From assembly GCA_025738555.1 (NCBI GenBank), contig JAOVFP010000001.1, positions 7,068,001 to 7,132,000 on the forward strand: 64,000 nucleotides of DNA, written 5' to 3'. Positions 1 to 11,782 of the stretch are shown in pieces. The notes below the pieces were generated by a model. The model ran no database searches and was not told where the DNA came from. It saw only the letters and a list, made by a program, of their open reading frames with translations. Within the stretch, counting starts at the first letter, position 1; each line of letters opens with the position of its first letter. This stretch comes from Cyathus striatus. Lineage: Eukaryota > Basidiomycota > Agaricomycetes > Agaricales > Nidulariaceae. Both the position numbers and the translations under genes were made by a program.

Positions 1-500
1 CATGACACTAAGTGTTGAGTGTCACACTATACATTAAACATGACACTATGCATTAAGTGTGACACTAGGTGTTGAGTGTAACTAAGCGTGACACTAAGCA
101 TTGAGTGTAGCTAAGTGTGACACTAAGTGTTGAGTGTCACACTATACATTAAACATGACACTATGCATTAAGTGTGACACTAGGTGTTGAGTGTGACTAA
201 GCGTGACACTAAGTGTTGAGTGTGACACTAAGCATTGAGTGTGACACTAAACATTGAGTGTGACACTAAGCGTTGAGTGTGACTAAGCGTGACACTAAGT
301 GTTGAGTGTGACACTATACATTAAACATGACACTATGCATTAAGTGTGACACTATACATTAAACATGACACTATACATTAAACATGACACTAAGTATTGA
401 GTGTGACACTATACATTAAGCATAACACTATGCATTAAGTGTGATACTATACATTGAGAATGATACTATATATTGAGTGTATCATGGATTTTGTATAGTG
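1..500. repeat. 19-bp minisatellite with higher-order structure
   Basis: Tandem units of about 19 bp of the form GTGACACTAAGCATTGAGT, with variants at a few fixed positions (aagcatt, aagtgtt, atacatt, atgcatt). A longer period of about 119 bp is visible because 5-123 is repeated almost exactly from 124. No open frame is meaningful here. The array runs off the left edge, so its full size is unknown. Confidence 0.9.
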
Positions 501-690
501 TGACACTTTTCACCTAGGGTTACACTTGACATGTGTGACAAGGCAGCAATGCATAAATCCACACAGAATCAATGCAGAATATGTATGGAATCCATATAGA
601 ATAATCACCTCTAATAATAATAATAGCTACTATATAAATTCTGTATGGTATCTATACAGACCTCTTGGGGGAGTGTAAATTACTGGATTT

Positions 691-1984
691 CATGCATCTG
701 CTGCAGCATATATGGAATATTGGAACAACAGTTTTGGAAATGGAAAGGAAATAAGCCAAAGACAAGTCTGGGAGGCTTTTATACATGAATCAATATGCAT
801 GGTTTCTGCAGGATCTGGTGTTAATTTTATTAGTCTTGATGGACTTTCAATTACTGCATTAACAGAAGAAGCATTTGCAAGATTGGGTGAAAATGGAAAA
901 ATACATGCATCACATAATCACAGCTGCTTAGAGTGTACAGAGCCTTATAGAGAAACTCAAGACTCACTACCAAATGAGAGTGCAACAGTTAAAATGGTAG
1001 TAATTGATGGGATTGTTATGGGACCACAGGTAATGCACAACTAAAACTAAACAATATTATACTAATACATATTTTAAGCACTGTGCATATGACAATTGTT
1101 CCAATACTCTTGTAAACTATAGAGGAGGTGTATTTTGTGATGTTCACAACCAAGAATTTGGAGCAAGATGCTGTGTTTGTGACTGTCAAAATCAAAAGAT
1201 AGATAATACACAAGCTTGCAATGAGCACCAGGAAATGTGGCGTAAATATAATTTAGAACATAGTTCAGATTATTTAAATGGTGCATGAAGAATGCTTCGC
1301 AAACCAGCTGAAAATCCACCTTGGAATAAAAACCAAGGAAGACGTGCTCAGCAGCCTCATGATGAGTCAGATACCAATATTCCAAAGAAATCTCATTATT
1401 TTAGTGCCTCTTGCTATTATTGTGTAGAAACAATATGTGCTCCATGTGGTGCTGTAATTGCATGGACAAAGTTTGTGAAGTCTGAGTCAACAACCAATAT
1501 ACTTAAGTTCTTAGAAGATGTTTTTCCTGATGAAGAATTAAGGCCAGATTATATATGTATTGATAAGGCATGTAAACTTCTTCGAACAGCAGTTGCAAAT
1601 GGAAGTTGGGTAGATTGGTTTAAAAGTAGCTGCTTTATAGTAGATGGCTATCACTATACAAATCACTGCTCAGATGATTATCTTTGTAGAAAGTGGTGTA
1701 ATCCAGCACCACAAGATGGTTCTGCACCAAACCTTGTTTATATTGCACAAGACAGAAATGGTGAAAAATATCACAAATGAGCATTCAATACACAAGCCTG
1801 TGAACAACTAAATTCATGGCTTGGTGGGTTTGAATCTATAATGAAACGTATGACTCCAAGCAACTTTAATTGGTTCATACATTCTATGATCTTTTATCAT
1901 ACTCAAAAAGTAATAAAATGGCAGAACAGCCAAAACTTTAGTATTATTAGTGAAGATTTTGAACATGATGATGGTCTGTTGTAG
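691..1984 (+). pseudogene. KDZ-associated CxC5/CxC6 cysteine-cluster protein, decayed copy 1
   Basis: Fungal protein of the CxC5/CxC6 type, named for association with Kyakuja-Dileera-Zisupton transposons. Its biochemical role is not established. The frame opens near 691 (AAAYMEYWNNSFG). The CxC5-like motif HSCLECTEPY is followed by MVVIDGIVMGPQ and a 49-nt GT-AG intron (1030-1078). The CxC6-like cluster HCAYDNC...GGVFCDVH...CCVCDCQNQK follows, then a conserved core with YYCVETICAPCGAVIAW, YICIDKACKLL, FIVDGYHYTNH, CNPAPQDGSAPNLV and CEQLNSWLGGFE. Two in-frame TGA stops (1286-1288 and 1778-1780) sit where the family usually has arginine; otherwise the frame is continuous to TAG at 1982. A diverged paralogue lies at 8284-9661. 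A KDZ catalytic domain is not identified in this fragment. Confidence 0.82.
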
Positions 1985-2360
1985 AAGCATTGGAAGATGT
2001 GGTAGAAGAGGCATCAGAAATAATAGGTGTGGGAAATATGGTAGAAGATGTGTCAGAAAATGTGGTACAAATGTAGTACAGAGATATCTGATAGGAGAAT
2101 AATAGGTGTGGGAAAATATTGTAGAAGAGGCATAGGAAGATGTGGTAGGGAGATAGTATGCTATCAGTACTGAAGGGTGTGGGAAAATGTAGTAAAGAGT
2201 AGTAGTGGTAGCATGTACTGAAGGGTGTGAGAAAATGTAGTAAAGAATAGTAGTGGTAGCATGTACTGAAGGGTGTGGGAAAATGTAGTAAAGAATAGTA
2301 GTAGTAGCAAAAATGTAGTAGTGAGATAGTATGTTATCAATAGGTGTGGGAAAATACACT
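1985..2360. repeat. 48-bp tandem repeats downstream of CxC5/CxC6 copy 1
   Basis: Units beginning GAAGGGTGTGGGAAAATGTA recur at 2172, 2220 and 2268 (period 48 bp), with looser relatives from about 2020 (AGGTGTGGGAAA...GTAGAAGAG). They directly follow the decayed CxC5/CxC6 frame and are probably subterminal repeats of that element or a local minisatellite. Confidence 0.75.
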
Positions 2361-2790
2361 TGGAGTCTTAAACAGAACTTACTTTAAAAAATGCTAAGTC
2401 CATCAGAACTCCACCAGGACTCCATCAGGACTTCTTATATTCCAGCAGGATGTCATCAGGACAATAGGGGGGGTCATGGATGGCTGGTTCAGGTTTTGGT
2501 TTGGACTTTGGTTCTGCACACCAAAACCGTGGGAGAACCATGAACCAGAATTGACCATTGGACCAGCTTTTTAGTTGGTCTACAGGCAGTTCTGGTTCTG
2601 GTTCTGGTTCTGGTTCTGTCCCCTTTGCTGGCATACAATTAAAATATCAAATTATGATTAATTAAATACTTATATTTTTGTATTACCTAAGGAAACCTAA
2701 GGCTCATTGTGACGAATTTTTTTATCTGTCTCCTTGCTGCCTCCTTTGCACCTCCTCCTCCATCGTTATAAGACTGGATTTTAACTATCT

Positions 2791-4413
2791 ATGGCCAAAA
2801 AGAAGTCCCCACCCAGTGATGCCATGCCTAACTTGGAAGCTCCCACACTGAAGCCATGAGGGCGGAGGGCTAAGAAAAAACCTGAAGAGGTACAGGAAGC
2901 AGGGCCTGTCAGTGTCATGGGAATGACAGATGATGATACTAGGGATGAGAAAATCGAGTAAGTGATTTATTCACAGTTCTAATGATATACTAACGATATG
3001 GTTATATCTCCAGCTGGAATGCTAATGATCACTGCCAGACCTGGCTCCTTATCTCGAGATTGACAAGCGATATGGACATCAAGAATGGTCTCTTCCCCCC
3101 CCGGAGGGAATCAGTCAACAACAGATGGAGGCGGCAACAAGAAGACTGATTGGCACTGGAGGCTCGCTATAGCTATGTTTGAGGACCATGAGATCTTCAG
3201 CAAAAGCTTCCAGCTTGCTCTCAATGTGCAACAAAAAGAGAAGATTATGGCTAAGGGTGGAAGAACTGCTGCCAGTCAGGCTCGCAAACCATGGGTAGAT
3301 AAGATCAAGAATCATCTTCGAGTGTATGTTCCTTTCATCTAAGTATGCTATGATACTAATTCATGTATGTTGATCACTTAGTATGCACAGTACCACGGCC
3401 AGGCATATTGCAGATATGGGTCAGACTGGTGCAGGCCTAGACACTGCAGATCAAATTGCAGAGGGAACACCACTGCATACGAAGTGGGGTAAGTTACAAA
3501 TGTTTAGAATTATGTCTTGAAATTGACAAGTATCATATCAGAACAAATTAAACACACCACACCCTGGTTCTTCAAAATGAAGAGCTTGATTTTGGAGTGC
3601 CCAAACTGTACACCAATTGGCCTTGGTCACAGTGGCACTCTTCTCGACTTAAGTCTCCTAGCTGACAGTGCTAGTAGTGAGGCTGAGGGTATCAATAATG
3701 GGTGGGACAACTCAGACATTGATAACGATGGTCTAGTTCCAGACCCAGTATCCATTTCCAGCTCTGGAATCACTACTGGTATGTCTGACTTGGAGGAAGA
3801 CTTGCCTGTGGCACTCTTAGATGAAGTGGACAAAGAGAGGTCATATGCAGCGAAGCGGAAGCTTGAGCTTGATGATCTATCAAGCCCACTTCCTCATGCC
3901 AAAGCAACTGCTCATCCAAATTCTTCAAAGCCTGCCGCTCCTATACCTGCAAGAAATTCTAAGAAATCCAAGATCAGTGGTGACATCTTTGCAGTTGCTG
4001 AACTGGAAGCTTCTACCTGCAACAAGGAGTTGAACACAAAGCTAGAGTTGGAGAAGGCTCGAATCATAGCTGATGCGAAGGCAAGGGTTGAGCTGGCAAA
4101 AGTTAATCAGGAAGTTCTTCTCGAGAGGGAGAAGAGGAAGACTGAGAAGTATTGCCAGTGTCATGAATGTTTCATGCTGAAATATCAGAGTAGAGCCATC
4201 CCTTTAGGTCCTATGGCAGCTGCAAGTCCCACCTATATCACTGTGACTCAATCTTCGCCAGTGCCGTCTTCAAGTACCAGTACCTTTGGTGACAGCAACT
4301 TTGATGGCTCCATGTTTGGAGGTTCATACAGTGGTAATTCACAGGCTTCTCAGTATGAAAATGAACACCTTTTACCTCCTGTTTCATTCAACAAAGATGC
4401 CAGCAATAACTGA
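2791..4413 (+). pseudogene. PIF/Harbinger ORF2, Myb/SANT-like DNA-binding protein, disabled
   Basis: Companion protein of fungal PIF/Harbinger elements, presumed to bind the element ends and help the transposase. Exon 1 from ATG 2791 holds a basic, AT-hook-like stretch that is interrupted by TGA at 2857-2859 (the next codons read GRRAKKK, so arginine was probably lost). Introns: 2958-3013, about 3323-3376 and 3489-3541. Exon 2 carries the Myb/SANT-like region (DWNANDHCQTWLLISRL then DWHWRLAIAMFEDHEIF), but these are in different frames across a run of eight C at 3095-3102. The last exon has the family block TPWFFKMKSLILECPN, an acidic Ser-rich stretch, and a Lys/Glu-rich helix (ELNTKLELEKARIIADAKAR). 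The stop at 4411 looks genuine. Confidence 0.8.
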
Positions 4414-4617
4414 TCAAAGTACTACCTGTTGTATGTAGTATGATGACCAGGCAATAATTTATCTCGGTTTTGTTGTTGTCAGTGATGCCGACCCTTTTGT
4501 TTGTCAGCAATGCAGTCCACCTTTCATGTGTCGTCCCTCACTTGTTACAGTAGACTGCTACTTTCTCCTATTCTACTCTCCCATGTTCACAGGCATGCTG
4601 ACTCCAACAGAGAAGAT

Positions 4618-5100
4618 TAGGGACACTACTATTAAACTCATGGTGCATGTATAAAGCTCTCTTGGGACTTCATATCATTCTTTACTCAGACTTCAGATAG
4701 TGCTATCGAACATGGATTCATCACTCAAGGCCTCTCCTGAGGTACAGCAAAGTGTCCATAAGCAGAACATTGGGAGCAACACTGCTATTATGCTCATGGT
4801 GCGTGTATAAAGCTCTCTTAGGACTTCGTCTTGTTACTTACATGACTTCAGATAGCACTATTGAAAACACTAAACTGGTAGACTCTTCCAAGGTGCAGTG
4901 TAGTGTTCCCTCCACCTCAACACGACATCGAAGACAATCAACCCCTGCTACCATCGACACCAGCAGTACCCCCACCTCATCATCGACACCATCGGAGGCA
5001 ATCAGCCCCTGCTAAACCCCTGCTACCATCGACACTGGCAGTATCCCCACCTCATCATCAACACCATTGGAGGCAATCAACCCCCACTACTGTTGACACT
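4618..5100. repeat. Direct repeats in the central spacer of the PIF/Harbinger element
   Basis: Two direct copies of a block around CATGGTGCRTGTATAAAGCT lie at about 4618-4710 and 4769-4863 (offset about 151 bp). A second set, CCCCTGCTACCATCGACACY followed by CCCCACCTCATCATC, recurs two to three times at about 4934-5095 with a spacing of about 65-75 bp. No coding role is apparent. Confidence 0.7.
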
Positions 5101-5966
5101 GGCAGTTGCACCAGAAGTTTGATTCAATATATATATCGATGGGAACCTGCTTTGGAGGCAGGTACGGAGAGGAATTGTTCAATGGTGGGCGATATCCCCC
5201 TGATCCTGATCTGGACGCTTGAGGCTGAGGTAGCAATTGCAATTGCATAGGGGCGTAAAGGGATCCATACATACTCCCACTTGGCATAGTTGCCAATGAG
5301 CTAGTAGGAGTATGCACTGCACTTGACCAAACATGGAAGAAGGTGACAATCTATTAGTTGATATCGACACCATCAATTGAGATGCTGGAGATGTGAGGGA
5401 GGCATTTTGCTGTGTAGCAGCAGCAGGAGCTGCTGCAGGAGGTGGAGGAAGAGCCTGCCTAGCCAACTGCGCAGCATCGATCCTGCAAAGCCTTAAACTC
5501 CTGCCTCCTCATCTCATCCAACATCCATGTCTCTTCCTCCCCAGATCCAGTCGCAAAAATCATATATCCCGATCCCACACCAGCACCAAGAGCAGTAGGA
5601 GAAGCACCTGTCTGCTGACTCCGGCGCTCCTGCTCCCTTTCCTGATCTTCCCACTCTTTTTCATGGCCGGCACATCAGCACACTACTTCATTGTCAACGT
5701 AGGTGCATTGATCTCTGCTGATTCTTGTTTTGTCTCGTTCTCTGTCTCGGTCGCGGGTCCACCTTCACCTCAACTTCAGTGTCTGCCTCCACCTCAACTT
5801 GGAGAGAGGGAGAGGGAGAGGGAGAGTTTTCTTTGTCTTTGCATGGGGTCAATGTGAATGGGGGGAGGTTTTTGGGTTATAAGCACTACTGCTGCTATGA
5901 GGGTGTCATTTGCACATGTGCTGATTATTCTCAAGGCACCAGATTGGATATTTAAATAAACATGTA
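5101..5966. other. Central spacer of PIF/Harbinger element with a frameshifted minus-strand coding-like stretch
   Basis: On the minus strand a Pro/Gln/Ala-rich reading frame is visible in pieces. The segment containing EEETWMLDEMRRQEFKALQD (about 5480-5545) is joined by a frameshift near 5476 to one containing LARQALPPPPAAAPAAATQQ and PMQLQLLPQPQ (about 5180-5470). The composition resembles the C-terminal tail of a Myb/SANT-like transposon companion, but no conserved domain is seen, so it may be a second relic or chance. A CTCTCCC microsatellite lies near 5805-5826. Confidence 0.3.
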
Positions 5967-7795
5967 TTACACCAGTGTACTATCCATATCATCACTGTCT
6001 GTCTGATCTTCCACATGTTCATTCAAAGCTTCAAACAACCATCTTTTTAAGTCCTCTCTTCTCTCCTTTGCCGCAGCAAGTGCTCTAGCTCGATTACCAC
6101 TTCTTGAAGCTTGCTCCAGGACTTGCTCAGCCTGCTCTCATCCATTGTTAAATGGTTCTGGGGACCTACCAGCTCGAATGAATGGTTCTGCTTCGAACTC
6201 AACAGTAGAGGAGCCTTGTTCCTTCACTTCCACCTCTAAAGCAAAGTTATGAACCACTACACATGCTATCAACCAAAATGTCGCTATTTTGTGGCTTGAG
6301 TCATCATGTATAAGAACCCTGAGGTCTTTGAGACTTTGGAAGTGGCCTTTCAAGAATCCAATCACATGTTCTGATCTAATCTGAATTTGTGACAACTTCT
6401 CATTGAATCTTTGGTTCTCTGGTAGATCTGCCTCAGGCTTTTTGTACGGAGCAGTCAGCCATACCTCAATCTATGAGTAAGACATTATTGATGGAATAAG
6501 AAAGTAGTGTGAGGTAAAAAAGTAGAATGCGCACAGGATAAGCAGAATCTGCCCATATGAATTCCTGTTCTTCAAGGTATAAGTCATGCTCATTGTAAAT
6601 TCGAGTTTTCTGCCATGCACTGGCATCATGAGTGCTTCCTGTATATCCAAATCCGATATCTACAATCCACAAGTTATGAGTTGATACTACCTGTGTGACA
6701 GCGTCAAAATTAAAATGAATGGGGGGACATCTAAGAACATACCTGAAGATTTAAGGAATAGTTGCACTTCTGATCGAAATAATCTTCTCCAAACAAGTAT
6801 GGGCGATGATATAGTGGTATTAATGTGCCATCCACCATCCACCATGCATCTCTCCATGCAGGACACGAGTGTTCCTCTACCCACTCCTTGGCTTGCTTCT
6901 TTTCCTCTGGGGTGGGAGGCCGTAAATGCTCATCACGAAATGATGACCGTAGTAAGGCTGTTAACACATGACATGTAACTTTAACAATAGTCCCCTTTGC
7001 ATATCCAGCCCATTTCGCCACCTTATCCAATCCCGCAGCATTGCCATAATGCCCAAATCTATAAAGGGTAATTGTGAGTTGATCTTCTACTGGCATTTGT
7101 GGAATATGTGAAGAGCTGCTGAACACTGGATCATTGGCAATGGACTGAACAAGACAGTCAAAGGTTACTGGTGATATCCGTAATTCCTGGTGAAAGTGAT
7201 CAGGCCTTTCATGCTTCAGAACATGGAGAAGGTGGGGAAGTGCAGGGGGACCTCACAGAAAGAGATTTCAAGGTGCAAGATATCGACGAGCATAAAGCTT
7301 CTCTAGCTCTGTACAGACATGTCGAAGATATGGCCATGTCTTCAGGAAAGCTGGCATCAAGAACTCGTCACTGTCTTCAGAGTCATGATTGCCCTGATAA
7401 TACCCATGCCTAGTAGACCCTTCATCAATCTCCATTGCCTCATCACTCTCAATCCCTGAATCCTCTCCACTACTTGATGTCTCTTCTGAGTCCGAGCATA
7501 AGCTTCCAGTGGAACTGGAATCTGAGTCCATTACAGTGTTGGAGAACATATCAGTTCCAGATGAATCACTTGTGAGAGTTGTTGAAGAAGATGAGGAGGA
7601 GGAGGAATCTGAAGATGTCGAATATCCATGTGTAGAATTGAATGAGTCTTCTTGAAGCTGCCAAGTGTATTTAGGCTTGTTCAGCCTCATTAAACGTCTT
7701 CTAACCTGCCTTTTCTTCAGTTGTGCTTTGTAGACTTGAATATATGAATATCTGAGCTCTCTGGCTTGTTGCTGACAGGGCATGGAGCGTGGCAT
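5967..7795 (-). pseudogene. PIF/Harbinger transposase (DDE_Tnp_4), three TGA stops
   Basis: DDE transposase that would cut and paste the surrounding element. The N-terminus from 7795 is basic then acidic and Ser-rich, ending ELEKLYARRYLAP. Two TGA codons follow at 7268-7270 and 7253-7255, where the family has arginines, and the frame then runs on (FGHYGNAAGLDKVAKWAGYA). Introns lie at 6691-6742 and 6471-6534. Candidate catalytic residues are all present: D in AWWMVDGTLIPLY, D in GYTGSTHDASAW and E in RSEHVIGFLKGHF. A third TGA (6138-6140) cuts off a conserved basic C-terminal helix (SGNRARALAAAKERREDLKR) that continues in frame to TAA at 5967. There are no frameshifts, so only point changes disable it. 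Confidence 0.85.
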
Positions 7796-8110
7796 GAAAT
7801 AGGAGGTGTATGGTACTCAGGAGTCAGACTTGGTCAAATTTGGGACACCAGTTATTTTGTCAGTGTAAACAAAAAATGTATATTTATTTAAATTACATAA
7901 GCTACTCGAATCCATAAGTAGGGGTTGAGTAGGGGCAAGATATTTAAGTGAAGTCAGGAACCAAGTTGTGAACCAGAAATCAAATGGGGGGGTCACAGTA
8001 AAACCTGGTTTTGGGCTGGTTCTGACACATTTTTAATTCCAGAACCAAGGTCAGAACCAAAGTCAGAACCAGCCCAAAACTAGGTGAACCAGCCATCCAT
8101 GACCCCCCCT

Positions 8111-8275
8111 AATATCTATTCCATCAGGACTCCATCCAGACTCCACCCAGACTCCACTGGACTTCACTGGACTCCACCTGGACTCCACCCAGACTCCACC
8201 AGATTCCATCAGGACTCCACCAGACTCCACCCAGACTATCCAGACTATATTGAGTCTGGATGGACTGGGGGGGGG
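8111..8275. repeat. GGACTCCA/GACTTCA array split by the PIF/Harbinger insertion
   Basis: Irregular tandem repeats of ACTCCACCCAG, ACTCCATCAGG and similar 10-12-bp units, ending in a run of G (about 8266-8276) and then GAGTGTAAA. The other half lies left of the transposon at about 2398-2462 (GGACTCCATCAGGACTTC). A related vocabulary (GGACTCCACCTGG) makes up the arms of the palindromic element at 39048-42038. Confidence 0.8.
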
Positions 8276-8283
8276 GAGTGTAA

Positions 8284-9661
8284 AGTGCTGCATCAGCTGC
8301 AGCATATGCTGAATATTGGAGTAATAGCTTTGGAAATAACATTGAAATTAGTCACATGCAAATTTGGCATGCCTTTATAGATGAGTCTATTTGGACTGTA
8401 AGCTTAATTACTGGTAGACAACTTACTGTTGATGATCATCTACCAATCAATAAAATTACACATTATGCATTTGAGCATCTTGGGGCAAATGGAATTGTTA
8501 AACCTCCATCAGAGCACAGCTGCTTAGAATGTACTCAAAGGTACAAGTCTACAGCTGATAACATGACTAACTACAGAAGTAATATTACAACAGAAAATAT
8601 TGCTCCAGTGAAGATGATTGTAGTAGATGGTGTTGTAATGGGCCCAACTATATGTGTATTTATTTATTTATTATAAACTTAGACCTAACAATGATTTAGC
8701 ACTGTGCAATGGAGGGTTGTCATGCTGAAGTTAACAATTATTGTGGTGGTGTATTCTGTAGACATCATGATGTGCGATATGGGCCCAAATGTCATGTTAA
8801 GGGTTGTGATGCACAAAAAGTTGCAGGTACAGAAGCATGTGAGGCTCATAAAGAAATGTGGAATAAGCATAAGTCAAATTACAGTTCAGCAAGTCTTTCT
8901 GGACTAAAAAGAGCACTGCAACACAGAAATGAAAATCTGGCATGGCTACCTAATGTTAATTGACCACAGCAGCCACATGATGAAGAAAAGAATGATGATA
9001 ATTCTGATACCTACAAGTCTTATTTTTCTCCAAATTGCTATTATTGTGTTGACACTGTGTGTGCTCCATGTGGAGTTGTTATTTCTTGGAAAAAGTTTGT
9101 AAAATCTGAGTCAACAACTAATATCATGGAGCTATTAAATATGATTTACCCAACACCTGACTCATGTCCAGCATATATATGTATTGACAAAGCCTGTCTG
9201 GTTCTACATCCAGTTCTGAAAAATATTCTTTATTGTCCTTGGCTACTGAATAGTTGATTTGTTGTTGATGGATATCACCATACAAATCATAAGGCAGATG
9301 ATGACCTTTGTCATACATTTTGCAATCCTGCACCAAGTGATGGTTCTGCTCCTAATCTTGTAATAATTGAATGTGATCGAAATGGTCAACCATATTACAT
9401 GAGAGCTTTTAATACACAGGTAAGATATAAGTATTAAAATATTAATAACTATTAATTCATTATCAGGCATGTGAGCAACTCAATTCTTGGCTGGGTGGGT
9501 TTGAGTCTATTCTCAAATGAATAACAGTATCAAACTTTAATTGGTTTCTACATGCAATGTTGGTTTATCACACACAACATGTTTTGGATAGACAACAGCA
9601 AAGAGCAATAAAGACAAGACTCAGTGATGATCTACCTGAGGATATGGATGTGAACATATAA
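8284..9661 (+). pseudogene. KDZ-associated CxC5/CxC6 cysteine-cluster protein, decayed copy 2
   Basis: Paralogue of the gene at 691-1984 with the same domain order. It opens at 8284 (SAASAAAYAEYWSNSFG), then the CxC5-like HSCLECTQRY, MIVVDGVVMGP, a 50-nt intron (8650-8699) and the CxC6-like HCAMEGC...GGVFCRHH...CHVKGCDAQK. The conserved core follows (YYCVDTVCAPCGVVISW, YICIDKACLVL, CNPAPSDGSAPNLV), a second intron 9420-9466, and CEQLNSWLGGFESIL, ending at TAA 9659. The first intron now begins ATATGT instead of GTATGT, so its donor is lost by G-to-A. Three in-frame TGA stops (8961, 9255, 9518) lie at usual arginine or neighbouring positions. Clearly non-functional. Confidence 0.82.
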
Positions 9662-9739
9662 TAGATAAATTTACAACATTCTCTAACTTTCATATGTAAT
9701 TCTAAGTTCTCAATCTTTAAAATACATTTTTTTTGTAGG

Positions 9740-10130
9740 AAATAATATATATTTCATGTATATTTCATGTAACTATTGCACTGTACATGCATATGAATTT
9801 GACTTGTATTTCATGTGTACTTCACATGGATTTCATGTAACTATTGCACTGTACATGCATATGAATTTGACTTGTATTTCATGTGTACTTCACATGGATT
9901 TCATGTAACTATTACACTGTACATGCATATGAATTTGACTTGTATTTCATGTGAATTTCATATTTAAATTTCACTTAGTTTTCACCTAAACTTCACTTGA
10001 ATTTCACCAAATTTTTGTGATTTTGGAACATCCTAGATGAAGGTGAAATTCATGTGGACTTCATGTGAAAATATTACTTCAATGTGTATTTCATGTGAAG
10101 TTTAGGTGAAAGGGTGGGGGAGGGATAAGT
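9740..10130. repeat. 68-bp tandem repeat (three copies) and related TTTCATGT/TTCACTT motifs
   Basis: A unit containing CTGTACATGCATATGAATTT starts at 9781, 9849 and 9917, an exact 68-bp period, with few differences between copies. It grades into looser repeats of TTTCATGTG and TTCACTTG to about 10110. It directly follows CxC5/CxC6 copy 2 and may be its subterminal region. Confidence 0.85.
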
Positions 10131-10149
10131 ACTTATCTGTTCCTATCAC

Positions 10150-10716
10150 AGATATGGAAGGATGTTTCTTTTAAATGCCAGAACAATGTTGATCCTCCAT
10201 TGCACCTTGGAGCTTCTACTGAGTACAAGTATCCCTTTAATACACTTCCCAAACTTGTCAGCCATGTCCACCCAAAATTTGTGATTGCAGCAGTAGGCTA
10301 TCTTCTACAAAAAGCAAAGGGAAACAACCACTTTCATTAAAGGCTACTTTCAAAAAATATATGACATCATTCAACAAATTGGATGCATTTATCACTTTTG
10401 GTGTTTGCCTGTTACTGAGGACACAAAAGATGATCCTAATTATTATCCTTTCACAACAGATGAAGCTGATGTTGAAATTTCAAATAATAACATAAACAAT
10501 GGAAATGGGCAAATGTTCAAGAGAAACCTAGATTCTGTTTCATCTGAAGGATTACAAAATGAAAGTGTTTCCTCACTAATGACAGACAGTGAATCTGACA
10601 TTCATTACATCCACTCCAACAACAAAACTGACATAAGAAGGGTGAAGCGGCCTGTGTGTGGTGCTTTGCCTCAATGTCTGTACACATATTCTATGGCAAG
10701 TGCAGTAGTTTATTAA
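10150..10716 (+). pseudogene. Unrecognised decayed reading frame
   Basis: A coding-like stretch reads CQNNVDPPLHLGASTEYKY then NTLPKLVSHVHPKFVIAAVG at about 10170-10310, is broken by stops, and is followed by an open frame at 10405-10716 (PNYYPFTTDEADVEI, acidic and Asn/Ser-rich). I do not recognise a family. The segments may be the tail of a transposon gene associated with the CxC5/CxC6 copy upstream. Confidence 0.3.
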
Positions 10717-10719
10717 ACG

Positions 10720-11775
10720 AAATGATGATAGTACCTATTTTTTGGTCAAAGTGGCATGTGGACTAGCAATAGAAAGATAACATGTGCTGAGCTGAAAGAA
10801 TATGGAAGAGACATCAATCTTGAAAATCTCAATGATAACTAGTAGCAGATACACATACCTTTCATAACCAAAATGTGAGGTGTATCCAGACATCCCATCT
10901 GGATTCATTAGGCTACTAGCAGTAGCTGAAATAAGGTCATCTGTGTACAACATAGGATAGACCATATGCTTGACATCTGGTGTACCAACCAATGGACCCA
11001 AACAAAACAGTCTCATAATCACACATTTCCCCTGGCACTTGAATATCCATTCCCTCAGCAATGTGATAAATGATCCCATTGAGGAACAGGCTGGTGGCAT
11101 CATATTCTTCATCTTTGAGCACTCTGCTGTCATGCTGGGATGTTGATAGTGGACATCAGCACATTGACACAGCAGGAGTTGAAGGTGGTGCTAGATAATG
11201 GAGATGGCAATGGTGGACAATATTTCTATGGGACAGGTGATCTTTAGTCACTACAAAAGCCAATGTATGTCAGAATGGAAACACTCACCCAGCTCGAGCT
11301 ATTACACTATCATATCCATCTTTCAACTGACATTATTATTCTGCTATACCCAAGGTATGCCATTGCTAGCTTCTGTCATTCCAAATACAGCTGTGGAGGA
11401 TGTCATGAGGAGGTCATAGCTGCATATTGGAGGCTGTGGACATACAATCACACAGTACACTCTGTCTGGTCAAGACTTGAAGACTTAAGGAGTCTGCAAA
11501 CATGCTTCCATGCAATGTGCATTGTGCATATGATAATCACCTCCAAGGACCAGAGGGAAGCAGGAAACAGCACTCAAATGAGTCTACTCCAGCATGTATC
11601 CAACAGGAAGAATCTATAGGTCACAGACTCAATGCCTGGCAAGTGTGGAAGTTCAATAGAACCTATGTATAGCTTGAGCCTGTTAGTATAGGGGAGGAAG
11701 GGAAAAGGAGACAGAAAGACAGGAAATAGTAGTAAAATGAAAGAATTGCTAGCACCCATTACATGATTCTGTCAC
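10720..11775. other. Unassigned region with short coding-like fragments
   Basis: On the minus strand a frame at 10937-11122 has a protein-like composition (LKDEEYDATSLFLNGIIYHI, then IQVPGEMCDYETVLFGSIGW) but matches no domain I know and ends at a stop. A plus-strand frame at 11263-11619 (118 codons) is also unassigned. No splice structure joins them convincingly. Probably decayed sequence. Confidence 0.2.
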
Positions 11776-11782
11776 AGGGCTA

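Larger units (their letters stand above)
2466..8110. mobile_element. Full-length PIF/Harbinger DNA transposon
   Basis: Termini are perfect inverted repeats of 25 bp starting AGGGGGGGTCATGGATGGCT at 2466 and mirrored at 8086-8110; less exact inverted similarity continues inward (GGTTCTG-rich). A 3-bp target duplication AAT lies at 2463-2465 and 8111-8113, as expected for PIF/Harbinger. The cargo is a minus-strand DDE transposase (5967-7795) and a plus-strand Myb/SANT-like companion (2791-4413), the usual two-gene layout. It inserted into an array of GGACTCCATCAG-like repeats, whose halves now lie at about 2398-2462 and 8111-8275. Both genes carry disabling mutations, so this copy is presumably not autonomous now. 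Confidence 0.9.

Noticed and set aside
5393..5955. Plus-strand frames of 76-154 codons inside the PIF/Harbinger element
   Set aside because: Ala/Gly- and Ser/Pro-rich shadows of low-complexity sequence; the minus strand is the better coding candidate there.
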